6,209 bases of DNA from Acidobacteriaceae bacterium (lineage in GTDB: Bacteria; Acidobacteriota; Terriglobia; Terriglobales; Acidobacteriaceae): NCBI GenBank assembly GCA_003154055.1, contig PMCH01000285.1, positions 1,660-7,868 of the forward strand, written 5' to 3'. The notes beneath the pieces are model-generated. The model had not been told where the DNA came from and did not search any database. It saw only the letters and a program-made list of their open reading frames with translations. Below are positions 1 through 6,186 of the stretch, in pieces (the first letter of the stretch is position 1; the number at the start of each line of letters is the position of its first letter). The position numbers and the translations under genes are program-made.

Positions 1-233
1 TGGCCTTTGTCAGCGAGTCCAAGATGCTTCGAATACCACTCGCGCATCTGATCACGATTCGCGGATTTGAAGAAGACACCGCCGATTCCAAGGATGCGCC
101 CGCGCTGCTCCATTTTGACAGGCGGCTTCGACTTTTCAGGTTGCGGAGATTTCACTTCCTGTCCTCCTGTTGAGCGGGCCGAGATGAGCAACAGCGAGCC
201 GAGCGCAAATGTGCTCCAGGGTATTCCTTGCAT
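1..233 (-). CDS. VOC (glyoxalase/bleomycin-resistance fold) family protein, 5' part
   Basis: Partial gene cut by the left edge; 77 codons are visible. The stretch GRILGIGGVFFKS, followed by REWYSKHLGL, is the typical first beta-strand and helix of a vicinal-oxygen-chelate domain, a fold used by metal-dependent lyases, dioxygenases and resistance proteins. The exact reaction cannot be told because the metal-binding residues lie outside the window. Three starts are possible: ATG at 233, GTG at 155 with a strong AGGAGG seven bases upstream, and ATG at 113, which gives the length usual for this family. I chose 233 because the extension is open, rich in G/C at third codon positions, and encodes a hydrophobic run (STFALGSLLLISA) followed by a Pro/Lys-rich linker, like a weak signal peptide. 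The Shine-Dalgarno evidence favours 155 instead. The gene is divergent from the + strand operon. The family is fairly sure; the start is not. Confidence 0.75.
   Translation of the reverse strand, partial: MQGIPWSTFALGSLLLISARSTGGQEVKSPQPEKSKPPVKMEQRGRILGIGGVFFKSANRDQMREWYSKHLGLADKG
163..168 (-). promoter_or_regulatory. Strong Shine-Dalgarno in front of an internal GTG of the VOC gene
   Basis: On the minus strand AGGAGG lies seven bases before an in-frame GTG at 155-153. It is the best ribosome-binding site for the VOC gene and supports a cytoplasmic protein starting there. The ATG at 233 has no comparable site. Confidence 0.5.
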
Positions 234-240
234 GCGCGGG

Positions 241-246
241 ATTATA
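241..246 (-). promoter_or_regulatory. Candidate -10 box (TATAAT) for the VOC gene
   Basis: The minus strand reads a perfect TATAAT. The hexamer 17 bases upstream, TTCTCC at 269-264, matches the -35 consensus at only three positions, so the promoter is weak or activator-dependent if real. A start point about seven bases downstream would fall almost on the ATG at 233 (a leaderless message), or give a leader of nearly 80 bases before the GTG at 155. The would-be spacer contains an 11-base palindrome, TTCGATTCGAA (252-262), a possible operator but short enough to occur by chance. Confidence 0.35.
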
Positions 247-314
247 CAAGTTTCGATTCGAATGGAGAAAACGGTTCGCTCAAGGTTCGCCGCGATTCAC
301 CCACTCGCATGCCA

Positions 315-342
315 TTGCCGTCCAGTTCCCGAAACTTCTAAT
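315..342 (+). promoter_or_regulatory. Candidate sigma70-type promoter for the + strand operon
   Basis: TTGCCG (315-320), a 16-base spacer and TCTAAT (337-342) match the -35 and -10 consensus at four and five of six positions. Transcription would begin near 349, leaving a leader of about 130 bases before the GTG at 482. It is the best-matching pair I found in the intergenic region, but such matches are common and there is no experimental support. Confidence 0.3.
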
Positions 343-354
343 AGATTCCTATTA
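339..354. repeat. Perfect inverted repeat TAATAG-N4-CTATTA, operator-like
   Basis: Two perfect 6-base arms separated by ATTC. The repeat overlaps the candidate -10 element at 337-342 and runs into the presumed start point, where a repressor would be expected to bind. It is AT-rich within a GC-rich window, so it stands out from its surroundings. It is too short for an intrinsic terminator and has no T-tract. No known regulator family is recognised. Confidence 0.3.
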
Positions 355-424
355 TTGACGGTCGCCAATGATCGTGTTCAGCCCATCTTTTCATGCGTTT
401 TGGTGGCATTTATCACCGCTCTTC

Positions 425-438
425 GTGATCCACATCAC
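425..438. repeat. Small inverted repeat GTGAT-N4-ATCAC in the operon leader
   Basis: Perfect 5-base arms with a CCAC loop, about 45 bases before the GTG at 482. It could form a short leader hairpin. Just upstream GGTG (402-405) and CACC (414-417) form another possible 4-base stem. Both are short and may be chance; no riboswitch or attenuator is recognisable. Confidence 0.2.
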
Positions 439-481
439 CGATTGACCGTACGGTGGCCCATAGGCTCGACTGCGACGAACC

Positions 482-1363
482 GTGAACTCCCAGTGGAACG
501 GCCAGTTTTCCTCCTTCGACTTAGTAGCCCGGCTCGATGAGCACCGCCGGACGGTAGTGCAGGTGGGCGACCTCGAGATTGGTGGCGACGAGTTTGTCGT
601 CATGGCGGGCCCCTGCGCGGTGGAATCCGAGCGACAGTTGCTCGAAACCGCCAGCGCAGTGGCAGCGGCCGGGGCACGCGTGCTGCGCGGCGGCGCCTAC
701 AAGCCTCGTTCTTCGCCCTATGCGTTCCAGGGACTGGGCGTGGAAGGCCTGAAGATCCTGGCGAAAGCGCGCGCCGAGACGGGGCTTGCCATCGTGACTG
801 AGGTGATGTGCCCCGAAGATGTAACTCTGATCGCTGAATACGCCGACATCATGCAGGTGGGGGCGCGCAGCATGGAGAACTACGCGCTGCTCCAGGCGCT
901 CGGCCCATGCGGGCGGCCGGTGCTGTTGAAGCGGGGCATGTGCGCCACGCTGGAGGATCTGCTGCGGTCTGCGCAGGTCATCGCGACCCACGGCAATCCC
1001 GACATCATTTTGTGTGAACGCGGGATCCGGACCTTTGAGACCGCAACCCGCAACACGTTCGACATCGCCGCGGTACCGGTGCTGAAAGCGGTGTCACACC
1101 TTCCCGTAATTGTCGACCCGAGCCATGCCGCCGGAATCCGAATGCTGGTGCCGCCCTTGGCGCGTGCCGCGACCGCGATCGGAGCAGACGGGCTGATTGT
1201 GGAAGTGCATCCGTCACCAGATGAGGCGTGGAGCGACGGCAAGCAGTCGCTCACGTTCCGCCAGTTCGACGACATGATGCGTGACCTGGAGCCCTACCTC
1301 GCCCTTCGAGAGCGTCCGCACCGGGGCAAGTTGGAGTTGATTACGGCGCGAGGGGGGCATTGA
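482..1363 (+). CDS. 3-deoxy-7-phosphoheptulonate synthase (DAHP synthase), type I-beta, no regulatory domain
   Basis: Cytoplasmic enzyme condensing phosphoenolpyruvate with erythrose 4-phosphate, the first step of the shikimate pathway to aromatic amino acids. The 293 residues cover the whole (beta/alpha)8 core: AGPCAVES (42-49), LRGGAYKPRSSPYAFQGLG (68-86), LLKRGM (148-153), ILCERGIRTFE (176-186), DPSHAAG (212-218) and EVHPSPDEAWSDG (241-253). Cys45, His215, Glu241 and Asp252 keep exactly the spacing of the Thermotoga maritima metal ligands (Cys102, His272, Glu298, Asp309, from memory), an offset of 57. The protein therefore begins after the ferredoxin-like feedback domain. An in-frame TAG at 461-463 rules out a longer form. 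GTG 482 is the first start codon after that stop but has no clear Shine-Dalgarno sequence, so the start is provisional. The KDO8P synthase relative is unlikely given the KPRSS and CERG signatures. The stop codon directly abuts the next start, suggesting co-transcription with three exported proteins. The symbol (aroF/aroG/aroA by species) is left blank. Confidence 0.93.
   Translation: MNSQWNGQFSSFDLVARLDEHRRTVVQVGDLEIGGDEFVVMAGPCAVESERQLLETASAVAAAGARVLRGGAYKPRSSPYAFQGLGVEGLKILAKARAETGLAIVTEVMCPEDVTLIAEYADIMQVGARSMENYALLQALGPCGRPVLLKRGMCATLEDLLRSAQVIATHGNPDIILCERGIRTFETATRNTFDIAAVPVLKAVSHLPVIVDPSHAAGIRMLVPPLARAATAIGADGLIVEVHPSPDEAWSDGKQSLTFRQFDDMMRDLEPYLALRERPHRGKLELITARGGH
1351..1357 (+). promoter_or_regulatory. 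Shine-Dalgarno deciding the GTG start at 1364
   Basis: AGGGGGG lies six bases before GTG 1364, inside the last codons of the DAHP synthase gene whose TGA (1361-1363) touches the GTG. This supports the GTG start, which also gives a proper signal peptide, and implies translational coupling. Confidence 0.6.
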
Positions 1364-2719
1364 GTGCGGATCGGGTACGCTGCGATTGGGATCCTGCTGC
1401 TGGCAGCCTTTGCGCTGCTGGGTCACGTCTCCGCGTCTTCTGAACCCGCCGCCACTCCGCTGCTCTACACCGTCGCTGGGAAGTATGACGCGCTGGCGTG
1501 GCTTCAGGGGCAGGAACGATTTCCGCTCGGGGCGCAGATCATGGTCCAAACCGGCAGTGTGCGTCATGCCCTGGTGAGCGGATTTGCTGGCTCGGCAGAT
1601 CCTGCCGCGTCGTATGACGGCACGCGCGTATTATTCGCGGGGAAGAAGAAAGCCACCGACCGCTGGCAAGTTTACGAAGTCAGCGTCCAGGGTGGGGATC
1701 CGCGCCGGGTCACCTCTTGCGAGGAAGATTGCGTGCGCCCGTTTTACCTGCCCGACGACCGGCTCGTTTACGCGCGCAAGATCAACGGGCATTTCGTGAT
1801 CGAGGCCGCGCCGCTTGCCGGTGGTAAGGCGCTCCTGTTGACGTACGCCCCGGGGAACTTCCTGCCTACGGACGTTTTGCGCGACGGGCGCGTGTTGTTC
1901 GAAGCGGGTTTCCCCGCCGCTGGCGGTTCTTCCGCGGAAATCTTCACCGTGTATTCCGACGGCAGCGGAGTCGAATCGTATCGCTGTGATCATGGGCACG
2001 CGCGGCATGCGGGGCGGCAGATTGAATCCGGCGACATCGTGTTTGCTTCAGGACGGGGACTGGCACGGTTCACCTCTGCGCTGGCTCACGATGTGACGGT
2101 CCCGGCTCCGGCGGGAGAATACGCGGGCGATGTCGTCGAGGTGCCTTCGCGGGAATGGCTGGTTGCGTGGCGCGCCGATTCGCGGAAACCTTTCGAACTC
2201 AAGCGCTGGAAGCTGGGCGCGAGCACTCTGGAAACTGTCGCGGGCGGGGCCGAGGGCGATTTCATCCAGCCTGTCTTGCTCGCGCCACGGCGGCTATCGA
2301 ATCGTCATCCGTCGGGGTTGCATGACTGGGCGTACGCCAACCTGCTGTGCCTGAATGCGTACACCTCGAAATACAGTTTCGCCGAGGGCTCGGTCGTGTC
2401 CGTGCGGCTGCACACACAAGATCGCTTGGGCAACGAGAAATTGCTCGGGACCGCAACGGTCGAGAGTGATGGTTCGTTCTACCTGCGTACTCCGGCTGAC
2501 CAGCCTCTGAAAATCGAACTGCTCGACCGCTCCGGCAAGACTCTGAAGAAGGAAGCGGGCTGGTTCTGGCTGCGCCGCGGCGAGCAGAGGGTGTGTGTCG
2601 GCTGTCACGCAGGACCGGAGACAGCGCCGGAAAACGCCGTGCCCGCGGTGCTGCTGCGATCCACGGTGCCCGCCGACATGACTCGATCCGCAGACGCCAC
2701 TTCCAAGGGAGGGCACTAA
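1364..2719 (+). CDS. Exported TolB-like propeller protein with one C-terminal c-haem; hydrazine synthase alpha-like
   Basis: Probably periplasmic. Residues 1-25 form a signal peptide (Arg2, hydrophobic core GILLLAAFALL, VSA before the likely cut). Residues about 30-310 hold short TolB/PD40-like propeller strands such as YDGTRVLFAG (84-93), PDDRLVYARK (130-139) and RDGRVLFEAG (173-182). Residues about 320-430 resemble the middle domain of anammox hydrazine synthase alpha: NLLCLNAYTS (326-335), VESDGSFYLR (366-375), LKIELLDRSGKTL (382-394), then the only haem motif C411-V-G-C414-H415. As I recall the Kuenenia alpha subunit, it has VESDGS, MQILDDKGMS and ICSGCH in the same order. Two differences matter. 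The protein stops 36 residues after the haem, so the second-haem domain of the roughly 800-residue alpha subunit is absent. The residue four after the motif His, Tyr591 in Kuenenia, is Glu419 here. Cys119/Cys123 and Cys208 are other visible cysteines. True hydrazine synthesis is therefore unlikely; the function is unknown. TAA is followed at once by the next ATG. Confidence 0.85.
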   Translation: MRIGYAAIGILLLAAFALLGHVSASSEPAATPLLYTVAGKYDALAWLQGQERFPLGAQIMVQTGSVRHALVSGFAGSADPAASYDGTRVLFAGKKKATDRWQVYEVSVQGGDPRRVTSCEEDCVRPFYLPDDRLVYARKINGHFVIEAAPLAGGKALLLTYAPGNFLPTDVLRDGRVLFEAGFPAAGGSSAEIFTVYSDGSGVESYRCDHGHARHAGRQIESGDIVFASGRGLARFTSALAHDVTVPAPAGEYAGDVVEVPSREWLVAWRADSRKPFELKRWKLGASTLETVAGGAEGDFIQPVLLAPRRLSNRHPSGLHDWAYANLLCLNAYTSKYSFAEGSVVSVRLHTQDRLGNEKLLGTATVESDGSFYLRTPADQPLKIELLDRSGKTLKKEAGWFWLRRGEQRVCVGCHAGPETAPENAVPAVLLRSTVPADMTRSADATSKGGH

Positions 2720-4348
2720 ATGTTCCGCCGCATGGGCACATTCTTTCTGCTGAGTGCTTCCTTGCTGTTTGCGCAGGGCGCGGCCAAGGACACGATTCGG
2801 TTTGACGACGCCACCGCGTCCTCAGGAATTCAGTTTACGCACAGCTTCGGCGCGGAGAAACTCGGTTCGCTGCTGGAAAGCACGGGCGGAGGCTGCGTCT
2901 GGTTCGATTACAACAACGACGGGTTCGCGGATCTCTACGTAATCAGCGGCAAACCACTCGAAGCGGGCATGCACCCGTATCCGTTGAGGAAGGCGCCTGC
3001 GGTTGCGCCCCACAACCACCTGTATCGCAACAACGGTAACGGCACTTTCACCGATGCAACCGACGAGGCTGGTGTCGCGGCGAACATTTTTGGAATCGCC
3101 GCGGTCGCGGCGGACTTTGATAACGACGGCTTCGTCGACCTGTTTGTCACCGGCTACGGACGGGCCATTCTCTATCGCAACAAGGGCAACGGAACGTTTG
3201 AGGATGTGACGGCCAAGGCGGGGATCAAGGTGGATGGATGGCCGATCAGTTCCGCCTGGCTGGACTACGATCGCGACGGCTGCGTTGATCTTTTCGTCGG
3301 GCGGTACGTGAAGTTCGATCCGCAATACCGCGCCTTCTATCCCGCTGACAATTATCCCGGCCCGCTCGATTACGAGCCCGACACCAACCGGCTGTATCAC
3401 AACAACTGCAACGGCACGTTCACCGACGTGACCGACAAGTCGGGCATCGGTGCCCTCAAAGGCCGTGCGATGGGCGTGACGGCCGCCGATTTCGACGGCG
3501 ACGGCTATCCCGATATTTATGTTGCCAACGACAAGACCGAGAGCTATCTCTTCCGCAACAAGCACGATGGCACGTTCGAAGAAATTGCCGCCAACCTGGG
3601 CGCTGCTTACGGACAGAACGGCGAGATGAGTTCCGCCATGGGTCCCGTGTTTGCGGACCTTGAAGGCAATGGCCGGATGGATCTTTGGGTGACGGACTCG
3701 AAGTACAACCGGCTCATGCGAAACGCGGGTAAAGCCGGATTCGAGGACGTCAGCGAGAACGCGGGAATTTCCGCGGCGTCCGCGCAATACGCGAGTTGGG
3801 GAAGCGGCATTTACGACTTCGACAACGATGGCCTGCTCGACATTCTTGTCTTCCATGGCGGATTGGTTCACATGGTGCCGCAGGAGCATTCGCTGTTCCG
3901 GGGACTGGGAAAAGGGAAGTTTGCCGACGTGTCGCGCGATGCCGGCCCGGTGTTCGACGTGAAGACCGTGGCCCGCGGTGCATGTTTCGCCGACTACGAC
4001 AACGACGGCAAGGTGGATGCGTTTGTGGTCAACCTGGGCGCTCCCGCGGAATTGCTGCACAATGTGACGCCGAATAGCGGTCATTGGATCGCCTTGAAGC
4101 TGAAGGGCACGAAGAGCAATCGGGATGGCATCGGCGCCGTGGTCGAAGTCGAAGCCGGTGGCCGCGCGCAGACTGCGCAGAGGGTCGCGGGCTCGGGCTA
4201 TCTTTCTCAGGATGACGATCGTCTGCACTTCGGACTGGGCTCAGCTTCCAAGATCGACAAGCTGACCGTCCGCTGGCCCAGTGGCCGCACCCAGGCGCTG
4301 GAGAACGTGGCGCCTGATCGTGTGCTCACCGTGGAGGAGCCGAAATGA
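2720..4348 (+). CDS. Exported FG-GAP/VCBS-repeat protein with C-terminal ASPIC/UnbV domain (CRTAC1 family)
   Basis: An exported propeller protein. Residues 1-19 are a signal peptide (Arg3/Arg4, then hydrophobic TFFLLSASLLFAQ). Seven repeats follow, each with a calcium-loop motif DxDxDGxxDLxV or a variant: starting at residues 63, 132, 182, 257, 313, 366 and 425. Between them recur segments such as LYRNNGNGTFTDATDEAGV (101-119) and LYRNKGNGTFEDVTAKAGI (151-169). The count fits a seven-bladed, integrin-alpha-like propeller. The fifth loop (DLEGNGRMDLWV) is the weakest match. Residues about 445-540 form the ASPIC/UnbV domain: HWIALKLKG (455-463), NRDGIGAVVEVEAGG (467-481), SGYLSQDD (492-499), LHFGLG (502-507), VRWPSG (517-522). 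The biochemical role of this domain is not established. The family is abundant in Acidobacteriota and Planctomycetes. A Shine-Dalgarno sequence at 2705-2713 supports the start. The last codons overlap the next gene by four bases. Its place between two haem proteins suggests a scaffold or partner in the same complex, which is inference. Confidence 0.93.
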   Translation: MFRRMGTFFLLSASLLFAQGAAKDTIRFDDATASSGIQFTHSFGAEKLGSLLESTGGGCVWFDYNNDGFADLYVISGKPLEAGMHPYPLRKAPAVAPHNHLYRNNGNGTFTDATDEAGVAANIFGIAAVAADFDNDGFVDLFVTGYGRAILYRNKGNGTFEDVTAKAGIKVDGWPISSAWLDYDRDGCVDLFVGRYVKFDPQYRAFYPADNYPGPLDYEPDTNRLYHNNCNGTFTDVTDKSGIGALKGRAMGVTAADFDGDGYPDIYVANDKTESYLFRNKHDGTFEEIAANLGAAYGQNGEMSSAMGPVFADLEGNGRMDLWVTDSKYNRLMRNAGKAGFEDVSENAGISAASAQYASWGSGIYDFDNDGLLDILVFHGGLVHMVPQEHSLFRGLGKGKFADVSRDAGPVFDVKTVARGACFADYDNDGKVDAFVVNLGAPAELLHNVTPNSGHWIALKLKGTKSNRDGIGAVVEVEAGGRAQTAQRVAGSGYLSQDDDRLHFGLGSASKIDKLTVRWPSGRTQALENVAPDRVLTVEEPK

Positions 4349-6186
4349 AGTGGTCGATGGCTCTGGTCGCGATCCTGGCAGTCTTCCTGCTCGCCGCCGC
4401 TGCGCCCAGCGGCGACGAGGTCCGCTACCTGTCCCCCAGTGAAATGGTCTTCTCGCCCGATGGCCGATGGCTCTATGTGATCTGCGAGAAGAGCGATCAA
4501 CTCCTGGTGGTGGATGTCCAGAGCCGAGCCGTTGCCAAGAGCATCGCAGTCGGCCATGTGCCGCGCGGGCTGGCGATTTCCGCGGATGGCCGTGAGGTCT
4601 TTGTTGCGAATTCGTGGAATGACAATATCTCCGTCATCGACGCGCGCACCCTGGAACTCGTGAAGACGGTGGCGACAGGAGCTGAGCCGTACAGCGTGGT
4701 TTCCGATCCCGATGCGAAAACGCTCTACGCGGCAAACCGCCTAAGCAACGATGTGTCGGTGATCGACGCTCAGAGCGGGCAAGAGATCAAGCGATTGGCG
4801 ACTGGTCGCGGCGCAAGCTACCTGGCTGCGTCCGCGGATGGAAAGACTATCTACGCTACGCATGTGTATCCGAAGCCGGGCGCGTTTCGGAAGACGCCGG
4901 AGTCGGAGATCACGATCATCTCCACCGAAACCCAACGGGTAGTCGAGCGCACGCCACTGCCCAATGTCGCCGGAGTGTTTCACGTTGCGCTTTCAGCCGA
5001 TGGCCGATTTGGCGCAGCCGCGCAACTTCGTCCAAAAAACCTGATTCCCCTGGCCCACGTGGAACACGGCTCGGTGTTCGGCAATTCGCTGACTATCTTT
5101 GGCGCTGATGTTGGCGGTGTCGTGCAGGTTCCCATCGATGAACTTGACCGGTACTTTGCGATGCCGTTCGGGGTCGTGATTACACCGGACAAGTCCAGGC
5201 TTTTCGTGACGACGGGTGGATCGGACAGCGTGACGGTAATTGATATCGCGCGGCTGCTGGCGTTCGTGCGTGCGAACCGCCGTTCGTTTGCCAATGACCT
5301 CTCCGCCTCCGCCAACTACGTGGTCACCAGAATTCCGGTGGGCCGCAACCCGCGCGGAATCGTGCTCTCGCCGGACGGCAGGCGGCTCTATGTTTCGAAC
5401 CGCATGGACGACAACATCGCGGTGATTGATGCCAAGACAAACAGAGTCCTCTCCACGATTGACCTGGGAGGCCCGAAACAGGTGACGCCGCTCCGTCGCG
5501 GCGAACAGATCTTCTATACGACCAAGTACGCCTTTCAGGGCCAGTTCAGCTGCGCGAACTGCCACATTGACGTGACGTTCGATGGGCTGCAATGGGATCT
5601 TGAACCGGATGGTTTCGGAGTGGACATTGTCGACAACCGGTCCATGGAAGACTTGATGGGCACCGAGCCGTTCAAATGGAACGGCGGGAATCCGGATCTG
5701 CCCACGGAATGTGGTCCGCGTACGGAAAGGTATTTCTACCGCTCGCAGAGCTACAACGAGCAGGAGTTGACCGATCTGGTCACATTCGTTTTTTCCACCC
5801 CGGTACGGCCGAACCGATATCGCTTGCCGAATGGGGAGTTGACCCCTGCTCAGGAGCGGGGCAAGGCAATCTTCGAACGGACCCGCCACAAAGACGGCAG
5901 GCCGATCCCCGAGAGCAACCAATGCGCGACTTGTCACAGCGGCCGGAAGTACACCAATCAGAAACTGGCGGACGTCGGCACCGGGAAGAATACGGACCGG
6001 TCTCCGCTGGTCGACACGCCGCACCTGCCCAACGTCGCATACTCAGCGCCCTACTTGCATGACGGCTCAGCCCGGTCGCTCGAGGAAATCTGGACTGTCT
6101 TTAATCCGAATGACAAGCACGGCGTGAGCAACGATCTGACGAAAGACCAATTGAACGACCTGATCGAGTACCTGAGGACCCTATGA
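4345..6186 (+). CDS. Exported YVTN beta-propeller fused to di-haem cytochrome c peroxidase/MauG-like domain
   Basis: A signal peptide (MKWSMALVAILAVFLLAAAA) points to the periplasm. Residues about 28-375 form a YVTN propeller, with strands such as WLYVICEKSDQLLVVDV (42-58), VFVANSWNDNISVIDA (85-100), LYAANRLSNDVSVIDA (127-142), LFVTTGGSDSVTVID (286-300) and LYVSNRMDDNIAVIDA (348-363); about seven blades are likely. Residues 380-613 are a di-haem peroxidase-like module: C403-A-N-C406-H407, FKWNGGNPDL (443-452), C527-A-T-C530-H531, and APYLHDGSARSLEEIW (568-583), a family signature. There is no methionine after the second haem motif. The place of the peroxidase Met or MauG Tyr ligand aligns by eye with Phe586, so haem ligation is unusual; His592 is an alternative. 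The arrangement equals a fusion of hydrazine synthase beta-like and gamma-like parts, as I recall for Scalindua HzsB-HzsC. Substrate unknown. ATG overlaps the previous stop (ATGA), with GGAGGAG (4333-4339) five bases before it; the 3' end overlaps the next gene by four. Confidence 0.92.
   Translation: MKWSMALVAILAVFLLAAAAPSGDEVRYLSPSEMVFSPDGRWLYVICEKSDQLLVVDVQSRAVAKSIAVGHVPRGLAISADGREVFVANSWNDNISVIDARTLELVKTVATGAEPYSVVSDPDAKTLYAANRLSNDVSVIDAQSGQEIKRLATGRGASYLAASADGKTIYATHVYPKPGAFRKTPESEITIISTETQRVVERTPLPNVAGVFHVALSADGRFGAAAQLRPKNLIPLAHVEHGSVFGNSLTIFGADVGGVVQVPIDELDRYFAMPFGVVITPDKSRLFVTTGGSDSVTVIDIARLLAFVRANRRSFANDLSASANYVVTRIPVGRNPRGIVLSPDGRRLYVSNRMDDNIAVIDAKTNRVLSTIDLGGPKQVTPLRRGEQIFYTTKYAFQGQFSCANCHIDVTFDGLQWDLEPDGFGVDIVDNRSMEDLMGTEPFKWNGGNPDLPTECGPRTERYFYRSQSYNEQELTDLVTFVFSTPVRPNRYRLPNGELTPAQERGKAIFERTRHKDGRPIPESNQCATCHSGRKYTNQKLADVGTGKNTDRSPLVDTPHLPNVAYSAPYLHDGSARSLEEIWTVFNPNDKHGVSNDLTKDQLNDLIEYLRTL

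Noticed and set aside
393..428. An 11-codon open frame (MRFGGIYHRSS) in the leader of the DAHP synthase gene, considered as an aromatic-amino-acid attenuation peptide.
   Set aside because: Only one Phe and one Tyr codon, no Shine-Dalgarno sequence, and no terminator/antiterminator pair follows.
67..540. A 157-codon + strand open frame spanning the VOC gene and the intergenic region.
   Set aside because: It is antisense to the VOC reading frame, has no domain or ribosome-binding site, and its 3' part overlaps the start of the DAHP synthase in another frame.
2822..4228. A 468-codon open frame antisense to the FG-GAP/ASPIC gene.
   Set aside because: It mirrors the repeat gene codon by codon, has no recognisable domain, and is explained by few reverse-complement stops in GC-rich, repeat-biased coding sequence.
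2720..4348. The repeated DNA of the seven FG-GAP blades as a tandem nucleotide repeat or mobile element.
   Set aside because: The similarity is at protein level, with diverged codons and variable spacing; it is a normal propeller repeat.
4993..6024. A 343-codon antisense open frame opposite the propeller/di-haem gene.
   Set aside because: The + strand frame has clear haem motifs, propeller repeats and signal peptide; the antisense translation shows no family features.
1364..6186. Calling the operon a true hydrazine synthase (hzsA, hzsB, hzsC).
   Set aside because: The second alpha haem domain and the expected Tyr ligand are missing, the C-terminal haem ligand differs, an ASPIC protein is inserted, and no anammox companion genes are visible.
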